A stretch of DNA of 61,961 nucleotides from Paraburkholderia fungorum (GTDB lineage Bacteria > Pseudomonadota > Gammaproteobacteria > Burkholderiales > Burkholderiaceae): contig NZ_MCAS01000042.1 in NCBI RefSeq assembly GCF_003610895.1, forward strand, positions 1-61,961, read 5' to 3'. Made by a program: the position numbers and the translations under genes. Positions 1 to 8,401 of the stretch are shown one piece after another. Within the stretch, counting starts at the first letter, position 1, and each line of letters begins with the position of its first letter. Under the pieces are notes generated by a model. The model ran no database searches. It was not told the DNA's origin and saw nothing but the letters and a program-made list of their open reading frames with translations.

Positions 1-502
1 CGAAAGACCGGCCGAAGTGGAAGACCGCGCGGTGCCCGGGCATTGGGAAGGCGATCTGCTGGCGGGCTCGAACAACACCTACATAGCCACACTGGTGGAG
101 CGGCACTCGCGTTATGTGATGCTGGTCAAGGTGGCAGGCAAGGACACGGCAAGTGTGGTGTCCGCGCTGATAAAACAGGTGAATAAACTGCCGAAACAAC
201 TGCGTGGCTCACTGACATGGGACCGGGGTACCGAGATGGCGAGCCATCGGAACTTCACGATTGCCACGGACGTGCAGGTGTATTTCTGCGACCCGCGAAG
301 TCCATGGCAACGCGGCAGCAACGAGAACACGAATGGGCTGCTGCGTCAGTATTTCCCCAAAGGCAAGCCAGTGGACGGCTATTCGCAGGCAGACCTGAAC
401 AAGGTCGCTGCGCAACTGAATGGTCGACCCCGTCAGACCTTGCAATTTATGAACCCTGCTGAAAAACTGGCAGAAACGTTGGGTGTTGCAATGACCGGTT
501 GA
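1..502 (+). mobile_element. IS30-family transposase, C-terminal part (truncated by window start)
   Basis: This is the 3' part of an IS30-type DDE transposase, which cuts and joins insertion-sequence ends. The reading frame is open from base 2 to the stop at 500-502. The visible part carries the catalytic core: HWEGDLL supplies the first Asp, TWDRGTEMA the second, and SPWQRGSNENTNGLLRQYFP the Glu-containing motif typical of IS30. The N-terminal helix-turn-helix lies outside the window, so intactness cannot be judged. The C-terminus (NPAEKLAETLG) is complete for the family. A long inverted repeat begins 15 bp after the stop, but I could not assign it as the IS terminal repeat. Confidence 0.93.
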
Positions 503-516
503 ATCCGCCGGCTCAC

Positions 517-826
517 CCCGCCAGCTCATAAGCGGGTCCCCCGCACAGTTGCGGTAGTGGCGCATCTGGAATCTGTGCCCTCGCACATTCGGCGGCAGTG
601 ACACAGCAGTCATACTTCCGGCGGCGCTGCGCGCGCCGAGATCCATTCCAAAAGACAATCAGTTATGCAAAGCATATCTTGGTTTCCCTGGCAGACCCGT
701 CCGCGACGCACGCAGTGCTGAGTGGGAGCTGACGAATCCTTTGTCACTCACGCGGAGTGTGCGGGGGCACGGATTCCAGATGCACCACTACCGTGGCTGC
801 GCGGGGGACCCGCTTAAGAGTTAGCG
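517..826. repeat. Large imperfect inverted repeat, arms 517-604 and 742-826
   Basis: Two arms of about 85 bases, mostly complementary, surround a spacer of about 137 bases. The best-matched blocks are ATAAGCGGGTCCCCCGC (528-544) against its complement near 800-815, and GGTAGTGGCGCATCTGGAAT (552-571) against 774-793. There is no convincing ORF inside. It could be a MITE-like element, a remnant of a longer IS, or two inverted copies of a dispersed repeat. Mismatches are scattered, so it is old. The stretch 503-1153 contains only this repeat, the hairpin at 847-881 and low-complexity sequence. Confidence 0.75.
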
Positions 827-846
827 GTTTGAGCTGCTTTCTCTTG

Positions 847-881
847 CCTACTTCTCTTTGCAGCCGGCAAAGAGAAGTAGG
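847..881. repeat. Perfect 15-bp stem-loop repeat
   Basis: CCTACTTCTCTTTGC (847-861) and GCAAAGAGAAGTAGG (867-881) are perfect complements with a 5-base loop, AGCCG. It is followed by GTGCCGCCCCGCAC, itself partly self-complementary. From memory, such sequence recurs between genes in Burkholderiaceae, so I treat it as a dispersed palindromic element. There is no T-run, so it is not a standard terminator. Confidence 0.7.
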
Positions 882-1153
882 TGCCGCCCCGCACAGGGGC
901 AACGCTAATAGACCAATAACAAATCAAGGAAAGGCCAAAGCAGAAGCCAGAAGAAGGAAATGCCAATACCATAAAACCACGGACAAACCAGACCACCAAC
1001 CAATCAAGAAAAGGCCAAAGCCACAGGCAAACAGACAAAAGGCCAACGCCACAGGCAAACAAACAAAACAAAGCGCCACGCAGGCCAAAAAACCATCCCC
1101 CGGCATACCCCTTGCTGCACCAAATTGAAATGCAAAACCCAAGGACAACCACC

Positions 1154-1384
1154 ATGCCGGACTACGCCACCGCCACCGCCACCGCGACAGCCCTCCCGAA
1201 ACACGCTCACCGCCCCGAGCCCATCGAGCCACCATCACCGCCCCCTGCCGAGCCCGACACGATTCCGAACCCCAGCCCAACACCCGACCCAATCGAACCG
1301 GTTGCACCTCCAATCGGCGATCCCCCACCGCAACCCACGCAAACGCCGAGCGCCGCTCAGCGCTCACCCTCAGTGCAACTCTGA
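1154..1384 (+). CDS. Small proline-rich hypothetical protein
   Basis: The frame encodes 76 residues rich in Pro, Thr and Glu/Asp, with an Ala-Thr repeat near the N-terminus and then PEPIEPP- and DPIEP-like repeats. There is no signal peptide or membrane segment. The start at 1154 was chosen because AAGGACA lies at 1141-1147; the frame opens earlier but without a better site. Short proline-rich proteins like this are often annotated in Burkholderia. The base composition is strongly skewed, so a chance ORF is possible. Confidence 0.4.
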   Translation: MPDYATATATATALPKHAHRPEPIEPPSPPPAEPDTIPNPSPTPDPIEPVAPPIGDPPPQPTQTPSAAQRSPSVQL

Positions 1385-1535
1385 CACGCCCCACACCCTG
1401 AACCCCGGCCCGCCGCATCGATTTTATGTACTTGTTACAAAGCCGGCGCATCTTTTACCGGCAATTTGCCGTAACGACCCCTACACTAAGTGGATGCCGT
1501 CCCGATGACGGCGGGCTTCCCCGGAGGCATCGATC

Positions 1536-1748
1536 ATGAGACATCCAGCACTGCGACGCTCCGCGCGCCACGCGAAGCGCGATTCCCGGCCCGGCAGCAG
1601 CCAGAACAGCCCAGCCGAGTCCCCAGACCCGGCAGCGCAAAACCGCGTCGCGCCGAATGCGCCGCCAGACGGCGAGCACAACCAGGGCGGCGTGCGTCAG
1701 GAAGGGCTGGAGTACCAGCGCGATCTCGGCTCGGAGCAGGACGCCTGA
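1536..1748 (+). CDS. Small hydrophilic hypothetical protein
   Basis: The frame encodes 70 residues, basic at the N-terminus (MRHPALRRSARHAKRDS) and polar and acidic at the C-terminus, without a membrane segment. A clear ribosome-binding site, GGAGG, lies just upstream of the ATG at 1536, which is the main support for it being a gene. The family is not recognised. The following 211 bases to otsA are AT-rich and probably hold the otsA promoter. Confidence 0.45.
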   Translation: MRHPALRRSARHAKRDSRPGSSQNSPAESPDPAAQNRVAPNAPPDGEHNQGGVRQEGLEYQRDLGSEQDA

Positions 1749-1959
1749 GCCCGCCCGGCGGCCAGTAGCAAGGGTTCCGGTTTCGTCATACAAAGCAGAA
1801 AAAAATTCTTCGCAATGCTTCACTGTTGCGTGTTTTTGCTCGCTCGATACATTTGTAACCATTTTTATTTCCAACATCTCAAAAAACGGCACGCGACTTG
1901 CATACACCTTAAACGCACATATCCGTATGCAACGAAACAACTGACGAGGTGGAGCACCA

Positions 1960-3387
1960 ATGAGCAGACTGATCGTGGTATCGAATCGTGTGGCGCCAAT
2001 CCAGGAAGGCCGCCCGGCGGCAGGTGGCCTCGCGATCGGCGTGCTGGACGCATTGAAGGAAACCGGCGGAGTCTGGTTTGGCTGGAGCGGTGAAACGGTG
2101 AGCGAGCCGTCCGCTCCGGTGATCGAGAAGCAGGGCAATGTGACATACGCGACGGTGGGCCTGACCAAGCGCGATTACGACCAGTACTACCGCGGCTTTT
2201 CGAACGCGACGCTGTGGCCGACGTTCCACTATCGCAACGACCTGTCGCGCTACGATCGGCAGGAGTACGCGGGCTATCAGCGCGTCAACGCGACGCTCGC
2301 CAAGCAGCTCAAAGAACTGCTCAAACCCGATGACATCATCTGGGTGCACGACTATCATCTGCTGCCGTTCGCGCGCTGTCTGCGCGAGCTCGGCGTGAAG
2401 AATCCAATCGGCTTCTTTCTGCATATTCCCTTTCCAGTTCCAGAAGTACTCCGTACGATTCCGCCGCACGAGGAACTGGTCAAGGCAATGTGCAGCTATG
2501 ACGTGGTCGGCTTCCAGACCGAGGCGGACCGCCAGTCTTTCGTCGACTTTATCGAGCGCGGCCAGCACGGCACCTCGAGCGAAGACGGCATGGTGCACGC
2601 CTGCAACCGCTTCCTGAAAGTGGCGGCCTATCCGATCGGCATCTATCCGGACGCGATCGCCAAGGCCGCCGAACAGTTCACCGACCGCAAGCCGGTGCGC
2701 AGCCTGCGTGACGGCATGCGTGGACGCAAGCTGATCATGAGCGTCGACCGGCTCGATTATTCAAAGGGGCTGGTGGAGCGCTTCCAGGCATTCGAACGGC
2801 TGCTGCTGAATGCACCGGGTTGGCACGGACGCGTATCGCTGGTGCAAATCGCGCCGCCGACGCGCGCCGATGTACAGACCTATCAGCGCATTCGTCAGAC
2901 GTTGGAAGGCGAAGCGGGCCGCATCAACGGCCGTTTCGCGCAACTCGACTGGACGCCGATCCAGTACCTGAACCGCAAGTACGAGCGCAATCTGCTGATG
3001 GCGCTGTTCCGTCAATCGCAGGTCGGCTATGTGACACCGTTGCGCGACGGCATGAACCTCGTCGCCAAGGAGTACGTTGCATCGCAGGATCCGGCCGATC
3101 CCGGGGTACTCGTGTTGTCGCAATTTGCGGGTGCCGCCGAGCAATTGCCGGGCGCGCTGGTCGTCAATCCATTCGATCTGTCGCAGATGGCCGAGGCGCT
3201 GGAGCGCGCATTGTCGATGCCGCTCGCCGAACGTCAGGCACGTCATGCGGACATGATGGCGCCGATGCGTGAAAACAATCTGTCGGTCTGGCGCGATACG
3301 TTCCTGGACGATCTGCGCAACATCGCGACTGCCTCTTCGGTGACGGCCAAAGCGGTAAAGCTCGCTGACGTGACGGCATCGTCGTAG
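1960..3387 (+). CDS. otsA: Alpha,alpha-trehalose-phosphate synthase (UDP-forming)
   Basis: OtsA joins UDP-glucose and glucose-6-phosphate to make trehalose-6-phosphate, the first step of osmoprotectant trehalose synthesis in the cytoplasm. The 475-residue protein has the GT20 hallmarks: the N-terminal RLIVVSNRVAP loop with the GGLAIG stretch, WVHDYHLLPFA, the SVDRLDYSKG phosphate-binding motif and the C-terminal RDGMNLVAKEYVASQ donor-binding segment. The length is normal. The ATG at 1960 follows GAGGTGGAG. No otsB is adjacent, so the phosphatase must be encoded elsewhere. An AT-rich 211-base leader lies upstream. Confidence 0.97.
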   Translation: MSRLIVVSNRVAPIQEGRPAAGGLAIGVLDALKETGGVWFGWSGETVSEPSAPVIEKQGNVTYATVGLTKRDYDQYYRGFSNATLWPTFHYRNDLSRYDRQEYAGYQRVNATLAKQLKELLKPDDIIWVHDYHLLPFARCLRELGVKNPIGFFLHIPFPVPEVLRTIPPHEELVKAMCSYDVVGFQTEADRQSFVDFIERGQHGTSSEDGMVHACNRFLKVAAYPIGIYPDAIAKAAEQFTDRKPVRSLRDGMRGRKLIMSVDRLDYSKGLVERFQAFERLLLNAPGWHGRVSLVQIAPPTRADVQTYQRIRQTLEGEAGRINGRFAQLDWTPIQYLNRKYERNLLMALFRQSQVGYVTPLRDGMNLVAKEYVASQDPADPGVLVLSQFAGAAEQLPGALVVNPFDLSQMAEALERALSMPLAERQARHADMMAPMRENNLSVWRDTFLDDLRNIATASSVTAKAVKLADVTASS

Positions 3388-3401
3388 CCGCATTCGCGGC
3401 G

Positions 3402-3425
3402 GCGCGGCTCCTTCAGGAGTCGCGC
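3402..3425 (+). terminator. Hairpin downstream of otsA
   Basis: GCGCGGCTCCT and AGGAGTCGCGC form an 11-bp stem with one G-T pair and a 2-base loop, 14 bases after the otsA stop. There is no T-run, so it may be a weak terminator or an mRNA-stabilising hairpin. I see nothing else between 3426 and the end of the MFS gene at 3575. Confidence 0.45.
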
Positions 3426-3574
3426 ATGCTGGTCACGTCGAACTGTTTGGGCGAGGCAGAAACATTGAAAAAGGGCGTGGACCGCGGCATGCGATTCGCG
3501 CCCTTGTTGTATGCGGGGACAGTCCTGCAATGATGCCTGTCAGACGCTCACGGCGTCTGCAACCGCTTCTACGC

Positions 3575-4981
3575 TTACGCCCGCTGCATCACGCGCAAGG
3601 TGCTGACCACGGCCGCAACCGCCGAAAAGCACGCGGCAACATACAGCACGATAGTCGGCCCATGCTGCGGCGCGATGCCGAAGATCAATGCGACGAGCGC
3701 AGCGCCGAGCGTCTGTCCGGTCAGGCGCGCGGTGCCGAGCATGCCGCTCGCGCCGCCGCTGCGCTCACGCGGCGCGGAAGACAGCATGGTCCGGTTGTTC
3801 GGCGACTGGAAGATCCCGAAACCCGCGCCGCACAGCGCCATGCGCCACGCGATCTGCATGGGCTCGGGATGCGCGCCGAGGGTGGCGAGCAGCAGCAGGC
3901 CCACCGTCATCGCAGCGAGTCCGATGCCGCCTAGCCAGCCCGACGACACCTTGTCCGACAGCACGCCGGCAATCGGCGCCGCGATGATGATCACCGCCGG
4001 CCACGGCGTCATCAGCAAACCGGTATCGACCTGCGAGAAACCGAGCGTGTCCTGCAGCAGAAACGGCAACGACACGAAGGCCAGCATTTGCGCGCAGAAC
4101 GAACAGACCGAGGTGCCGATCGACAGGGCGAATACCGGAATCCTCAGCAAATCGATCGGCAGCAGCGGCGCGGGCTGGGTCAATTGACGGCGTACGAAGA
4201 AGTAGCCGATCACGACCGCGCCGAGTGCTTCCGCGGCGACCCAGCCGATGGACTCGCCGTGGCCGAGACCGTCGACGGCGAAAATCAGCAGGCCGAACAC
4301 AAACGCGTTCATCACCGCGCTCAGATAGTCGTACGGAGACTCGTGGCCGGGGTTCATCGGCAGCGCCTTGAAGCCGCCGATAATCGCCGCGATTCCGATC
4401 GGCACGTTGATCGCGAACAGCCACGGCCAGGAGGCAACGGCGAGCACCCCGGAGGCGATGGTCGGCCCGACTGCCGACGACACCGCCACCACCATCGCGT
4501 TGATCGCGACGCCACGTCCCAGTTGCGACGGTGGATAGATCATGCGCACGAGGGCGGTATTCACGCTCATGACGCCCGCCGCGCCGAAGCCCTGGACCAC
4601 GCGGGCGAGCGCGAGCGTCGGCAGCGAGGTGGATAACGCGCAGCCGAACGACGCCACCGTAAACAGGATCAACCCGGCCAGATAGATGCGCCGGTAGCCA
4701 ATACGATCGCCGAGCGACGCGAGCGGCAGCAGGGAAATGGTGATGGCGAGCTGGTAGGCGTTGACGACCCAGATCGAGCCGGCTGCGCTCGCATGCAGAT
4801 TGCGCGCGATGGTGGGCAGCGCCACGTTGGCGATCGCGCTGTCGAGCACCGCCAGCGTGAGGGCGAGGGCGATGACCAGCATGGCCCAGTAGCGTTGCGG
4901 AATCGGCAAGCCTTGTTCGGTGCCATCCGCGAATGGTGTGTCGGCGGCGAGTGAGGCAGCGGCGCCGGCACCGGCCGGCAT
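3575..4981 (-). CDS. DHA2-family MFS drug exporter (EmrB/QacA type)
   Basis: This is a proton-driven multidrug exporter of the inner membrane. The 468-residue product has about 14 hydrophobic segments. After the first helix comes LDSAIANVALPTIARNL, the DHA2 motif D1 region, followed by LGDRIGYRRIYL (MFS motif A) and the motif C-like segment AVSSAVGPTIASGVLA. I chose the ATG at 4981 because AAGGAC lies 9 bases upstream; an ATG at 5014 would add 11 residues but has no ribosome-binding site. It is transcribed alone, away from ybhB. The substrate cannot be told from sequence. Confidence 0.9.
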   Translation of the reverse strand: MPAGAGAAASLAADTPFADGTEQGLPIPQRYWAMLVIALALTLAVLDSAIANVALPTIARNLHASAAGSIWVVNAYQLAITISLLPLASLGDRIGYRRIYLAGLILFTVASFGCALSTSLPTLALARVVQGFGAAGVMSVNTALVRMIYPPSQLGRGVAINAMVVAVSSAVGPTIASGVLAVASWPWLFAINVPIGIAAIIGGFKALPMNPGHESPYDYLSAVMNAFVFGLLIFAVDGLGHGESIGWVAAEALGAVVIGYFFVRRQLTQPAPLLPIDLLRIPVFALSIGTSVCSFCAQMLAFVSLPFLLQDTLGFSQVDTGLLMTPWPAVIIIAAPIAGVLSDKVSSGWLGGIGLAAMTVGLLLLATLGAHPEPMQIAWRMALCGAGFGIFQSPNNRTMLSSAPRERSGGASGMLGTARLTGQTLGAALVALIFGIAPQHGPTIVLYVAACFSAVAAVVSTLRVMQRA

Positions 4982-5047
4982 CGGAGTGTCCTTGCGCGAT
5001 GGTTGTGCGTGCATCGTTATTCTGGATTTGGAGTAGAGCCGCTGATC

Positions 5048-5072
5048 GATCAAGCGATCAAGCCGATCAAGC
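5048..5072. promoter_or_regulatory. Three tandem GATCAAGC repeats upstream of the MFS gene
   Basis: GATCAAGC occurs at 5048-5055, 5056-5063 and 5065-5072, immediately upstream of the exporter start. Closely spaced direct repeats in a promoter region can be binding sites for a regulator. No regulator gene is adjacent, and the repeat could be coincidental. Confidence 0.3.
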
Positions 5073-5178
5073 GACCCGGCGATGAACCACGCGCGCTGCG
5101 TGCGGCCCTGCAAAGACAAGACGATACAGCGACGATGCCGAAGCGCGGCAACCGCGCAACGGCATCGCGTCTCGCGCG

Positions 5179-5682
5179 TTATTTGAGTTCGTACAGACCA
5201 GTGTGGGTGGTCGAATCGAGCTCGTTCAGATGGGTCATGAAACGCGCCACCGCATTGGTGGTCTCCGCGTTGACCGGCAGGTGCGGCACCTTCAGTGCAT
5301 GCAGGCGGAAGATGTAGCGATGCGTCCTGTCGCCACGCGGCGGCGCGGCGCCGCCGTAGCCGACCGTGCCGTAGTCGTTGCGCACCTGCAGCGCGCCCTG
5401 CGGCAGCAGCGAGCCGTCCGCCTTGCCGGCGTTGCGCGGCAGGGAGCGGGCATCGGCCGGAATGTTGACGATAACCCAGTGCCAGAAGCCGCTGCCGGTG
5501 GGCGCGTCGGGATCGTGAACGGTGAGTGCGAAGCTTTGGGTGTCGGCCGGCGGCGCGTCCCACTGCAACGCGGGCGAGATGTTCTCGCCGTCCACGCCGA
5601 AGGCCTTGTCGTGATATTCGTGGGCTTTCGGCATAAAGCCGTTGGTGGGGAAATCGTCGGACCAGAGACGGAAATCAGCCAT
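5179..5682 (-). CDS. YbhB/YbcL (PEBP-like, Raf kinase inhibitor-like) protein
   Basis: The 167-residue protein belongs to the bacterial phosphatidylethanolamine-binding protein family, whose molecular role in bacteria is unsettled. The ligand-site motifs are visible: ENISPALQWDAPPADTQSFALTVHDPDAP, then HWVIVNIP, and later GYGGAAPPRGDRTHRYIFRLHAL. The length is typical. The start at 5682 is preceded by GGGAGG; the frame stays open upstream to 5772 but without a good site. No signal peptide is evident, so it is probably cytoplasmic. Confidence 0.93.
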   Translation of the reverse strand: MADFRLWSDDFPTNGFMPKAHEYHDKAFGVDGENISPALQWDAPPADTQSFALTVHDPDAPTGSGFWHWVIVNIPADARSLPRNAGKADGSLLPQGALQVRNDYGTVGYGGAAPPRGDRTHRYIFRLHALKVPHLPVNAETTNAVARFMTHLNELDSTTHTGLYELK

Positions 5683-5856
5683 GGTGTGCCTCCCTTTCTT
5701 AAGCGGTTCTGGGATGGTGGGAGCGTGCGTTTCTGCCGCCGGCCTGCTGTCCGATTTCTGCAGATTCGGCATGCAAAAAATGTCCCAAGCTAGCCAATCG
5801 AGTGTATCACCAGCAGCTTCGGGATTCGTTCGAAGCGGGCAGGCTACAGGCAGCTT

Positions 5857-6303
5857 TCAGCCGCGTTCCTCGAAGTGCGTCGCGTCGCTCTTCAACCACT
5901 CGACGAGCCGCTGCAACACACCCTCGATATCGCGATTGGCGCCGCGCAAAGCGCATTCCCATACGACGCCGACGCGCCAGCCGCTCGCGAGCAAGGCCGC
6001 TCGAACCTTCTCGTCGTTGCTGCGATTGCGGCCGATCTTGTCGCGCCAGAATTCCGGTCGCGTTTGCGGCCATTTGAAGAGATGACAGTCGTGGCCGTGC
6101 CAGAAGCAGCCGTGTACCAGCACAACGGCACGGTAGCGCGGCAGCACGATGTCCGGGCGCCCCGGCAAGTCGCGCGCGTCCAGACGGAAGCGAAAACCCT
6201 GGCGATGCAGCAGGCTGCGGATCAGAATTTCCGGTTTGGTATTGCGGCCGCGAATGCCGGACATCATGCGGCTGCGTGTTGCGCTGTCGACGATATCGAC
6301 CAT
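5857..6303 (-). CDS. vsr: Very short patch repair endonuclease
   Basis: Vsr nicks 5' of T in T:G mismatches that arise when 5-methylcytosine deaminates, starting very short patch repair. The 148-residue protein shows the family motifs: RSRMMSGIRGRNTKPE near the N-terminus, RPDIVLPRYRAVVLVHGCFWHGH with the catalytic Asp and zinc-binding Cys/His, then the FW segment and KIGRN-DEKV. It lies 30 bases downstream of dcm on the same strand, the usual pairing of a cytosine methylase and its repair enzyme. Confidence 0.96.
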   Translation of the reverse strand: MVDIVDSATRSRMMSGIRGRNTKPEILIRSLLHRQGFRFRLDARDLPGRPDIVLPRYRAVVLVHGCFWHGHDCHLFKWPQTRPEFWRDKIGRNRSNDEKVRAALLASGWRVGVVWECALRGANRDIEGVLQRLVEWLKSDATHFEERG

Positions 6304-6333
6304 GGCTAGCGCCCGGATACCGGATCGGGCCGC

Positions 6334-7617
6334 TCAGGAATAGAGCGAAAGGGCTTGCTTCGAGCCATTGTGCGTTTCCTCGGCGAGCAGGGTTTGCACG
6401 TGCGGCAGCATGATGCGCGCCACTTCCCGCATCACCGGCATGACGACGCTGTTGCCGAACTGCCGGTACGCCTGGGTGTCGCTGACCGGAATCCGGAAGG
6501 TATCGGGAAAGCCCATCAACCGGGCGCATTCACGCGGCGTCAGGCGCCGCGGCCGCAGCTGTTCGCCCTGATAGACGAGAATTTCCGAGCCATCCTTGTG
6601 ATAACGCGCGGAAAGGGTACGCGTGACACTGTCGGGATACGCCATGCCGAAACCAAAGCCGTTTCCCGCCGCGCGATGCTTTGCTGCGTAGTTTTGCAGA
6701 TAGGTCCAGAGATTCGGCGTGAGCGTGTACTTCGGCTGCACGCGTTTGGCGGCGTGGTCGAAGAACCGGTCGTGGTCCCACGGCAGCACCGGCTCGCTAC
6801 CGTCGGTGCGATGCAGGATCGAGCCGAGGCGCGGACCGCTTTCCGGCAGACGCAGATCGTCCCACGAGAACGACGTCTTGCCGCGAAAGCCGACGATGAT
6901 GATGCGCTCCCTGTGCTGCGGCGTGAAATGCTGGCCGTCGACCACGCGGTAGTGCACTTCGTAGCCGAGTTCGTCGCGCAGGGTTTGCAGGATCACGTCG
7001 AAGGTACGGCCCTTGTCATGCGAGAGCAGATTCTTCACGTTTTCGAGCAGGAACGCGGCGGGCCGTTTTGCCGCGATGATCCGCGCGACGTCGAAAAACA
7101 GCGTGCCTTGCGTCGTGCATTCGAATCCGTGCGGGCGGCCCAGCGCGTTTTTCTTGCTGACGCCCGCGATCGAAAACGGCTGGCACGGAAAGCCGCCGAG
7201 CAGCACGTCGTGGCTCGGCACTTCTTCGGCGGGAAACGAAACAATGTCGCCGATCAGTGCGTGCTCGCTGTCGGGCGGGTAGTTCTCGCGATAGGTCTTG
7301 GTGGAGAAATCGTTCCACTCACTCGTGAACACGCAGTCGCCGCCGTGCGCCTCGAAACCCATGCGAATGCCGCCAATGCCGGCAAACAGATCGATAAAGC
7401 GGAATTGGGCGCCATGCGTTGCCGCGCCGGCTTTCTCCCGGCCGCTGCTGTGCAGCAGATCGCGCAAGGCCGGTTCGAGCATGGACGGGCACGGCGTTTC
7501 GCCCTTTTCCCAGCGGCGCACCGTCTTGATGTCCTTACCGACGTGCGCTGCGATTTCGCGTTGGGTAAAGCGGGCGCGGGCCTGTTTGAGCAGGTCGAGC
7601 GGTGCGGCGACGGTCAC
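6334..7617 (-). CDS. dcm: DNA (cytosine-5-)-methyltransferase with N-terminal XRE-type HTH
   Basis: This enzyme methylates C5 of cytosine at a specific site. Residues about 1-50 form a helix-turn-helix (TQREIAAHVGKDIKTVRRWEKG). The methylase follows: FIDLFAGIGGIRMGF (SAM binding), GGFPCQPFSIAG with the catalytic Cys, FLLENVKNLL, the QHRERIIIVGF motif, and the C-terminal RLTPRECARLMGFPD and QFGNSV. The start is a GTG at 7617 preceded by AAGGAC. No restriction endonuclease gene is adjacent, so with vsr it looks like a Dcm/Vsr pair. The HTH suggests autoregulation, as known for M.SsoII and M.EcoRII relatives. Target specificity cannot be read. Confidence 0.95.
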   Translation of the reverse strand: MTVAAPLDLLKQARARFTQREIAAHVGKDIKTVRRWEKGETPCPSMLEPALRDLLHSSGREKAGAATHGAQFRFIDLFAGIGGIRMGFEAHGGDCVFTSEWNDFSTKTYRENYPPDSEHALIGDIVSFPAEEVPSHDVLLGGFPCQPFSIAGVSKKNALGRPHGFECTTQGTLFFDVARIIAAKRPAAFLLENVKNLLSHDKGRTFDVILQTLRDELGYEVHYRVVDGQHFTPQHRERIIIVGFRGKTSFSWDDLRLPESGPRLGSILHRTDGSEPVLPWDHDRFFDHAAKRVQPKYTLTPNLWTYLQNYAAKHRAAGNGFGFGMAYPDSVTRTLSARYHKDGSEILVYQGEQLRPRRLTPRECARLMGFPDTFRIPVSDTQAYRQFGNSVVMPVMREVARIMLPHVQTLLAEETHNGSKQALSLYS

Positions 7618-7651
7618 GGAAGTCCTTGCTGGGAATTTTTGCGGACATTAT

Positions 7652-7662
7652 GACCTAAGGTC
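7652..7662. promoter_or_regulatory. Palindrome in the dcm promoter region
   Basis: GACCT-A-AGGTC is a perfect 5+5 palindrome 35 bases upstream of the dcm start. It is a candidate operator for the HTH domain of the methylase itself. The position is suitable, but the motif is short. Confidence 0.35.
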
Positions 7663-7800
7663 GTCCCTTTTTCCTATTTTTGCCGCCGAAGTCAGGAAAT
7701 CTCCCGTAACGCGCAGACCGCTTTCGTCTAAACGCGACTGTCACAGTTGGACGTGTAGGCTGGCGGTGTGACGCGAATTCCCCGCGTTGCGACGTGTTCA

Positions 7801-7829
7801 GGCCGCGACAGGATTCGCGGCCTTTTTTT
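7801..7829 (+). terminator. Rho-independent terminator with no obvious plus-strand gene
   Basis: GGCCGCGA and TCGCGGCC form an 8-bp perfect stem with a 6-base loop, followed by seven Ts (7823-7829). It points rightward, yet no plus-strand protein gene precedes it: dcm on the left is on the minus strand. It may end a small RNA starting somewhere in about 7680-7800. Confidence 0.65.
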
Positions 7830-7887
7830 AACGGGAAGAAGTTGGACGAGGCGGCGCAGAAGGCCGGCCATCAAGGCTTGTAGCGGA

Positions 7888-8214
7888 TCAGATATGAGGG
7901 TGGGCGGTCACGGCGTGCAATGGCGGGCGCGGCGTAACGGTTGCCGGGGGCAGTTCATCCCATGCGGGCTGGGCGCTCGCCTCGAACTGATCGAGCTGCA
8001 GCAGGAGGCTATCTACCCCGCATAGTTGCGCATGGGACAACTGGCCCGTGTCGAGCAACTGGTGCAGGCGCTTGCGCCAGTAGGTGGCGGGCAGAATCGG
8101 GCCGCCCAGATCACCGTGTAAAGACGGCCGCATGACGCGCCCGATATGCGCGATGTCCTGATCGATCAGCGTTGCCTGGGTCGACCCCGCCAGCTTGATG
8201 AGTGTGCGTTCCAT
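7888..8214 (-). CDS. Hypothetical protein, 108 aa
   Basis: The product begins MERTLIKLAGSTQATLID and has no signal peptide or membrane segment; the middle is alpha-helical and rich in Leu, His and Gln (WRKRLHQLLD). GGAGGGG lies just upstream of the ATG at 8214, which supports expression. It reads away from csbD. I do not recognise a domain; it resembles small conserved hypotheticals of Burkholderiaceae. Confidence 0.65.
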   Translation of the reverse strand: MERTLIKLAGSTQATLIDQDIAHIGRVMRPSLHGDLGGPILPATYWRKRLHQLLDTGQLSHAQLCGVDSLLLQLDQFEASAQPAWDELPPATVTPRPPLHAVTAHPHI

Positions 8215-8401
8215 AGCCCCTCCATGGCTCCTTTACGGCAAGCTGCGGCAGGACTTTAGGGCATTTTGAAAATATTTTTTGTGGCCGGCTTGACGAGTCA
8301 AAACGCATGCAAAACGGTAGGCGCCGGGTGCGGGCACACCCGTTGCTGAATCGGGATACTGGCGCAACCTCGCGCCGGCATTTCAGATATCGGAGCCGAG
8401 C

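Noticed and set aside
757..1128. Plus-strand ORF of 123 residues rich in Lys, Gln and Ala
   Set aside because: It runs through the inverted repeat arm and the hairpin repeat, has no ribosome-binding site, and its composition comes from A-rich simple sequence.
924..1451. Minus-strand ORF of 175 residues
   Set aside because: It is antisense to the proline-rich frame, Arg/Gly/Trp-rich without domain-like pattern, and typical of a GC-rich shadow.
1455..2168. Minus-strand ORF overlapping the start of otsA
   Set aside because: It covers the otsA promoter and start antisense and lacks any recognisable motif.
3575..5563. MFS frame extended to 662 residues
   Set aside because: The upstream ~190 residues are antisense to the YbhB gene and low in quality; the exporter domain begins after the ATG at 5014 or 4981.
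6355..7653. Long plus-strand ORF of 432 residues over dcm
   Set aside because: It is an exact antisense shadow of the clearly recognisable methylase.
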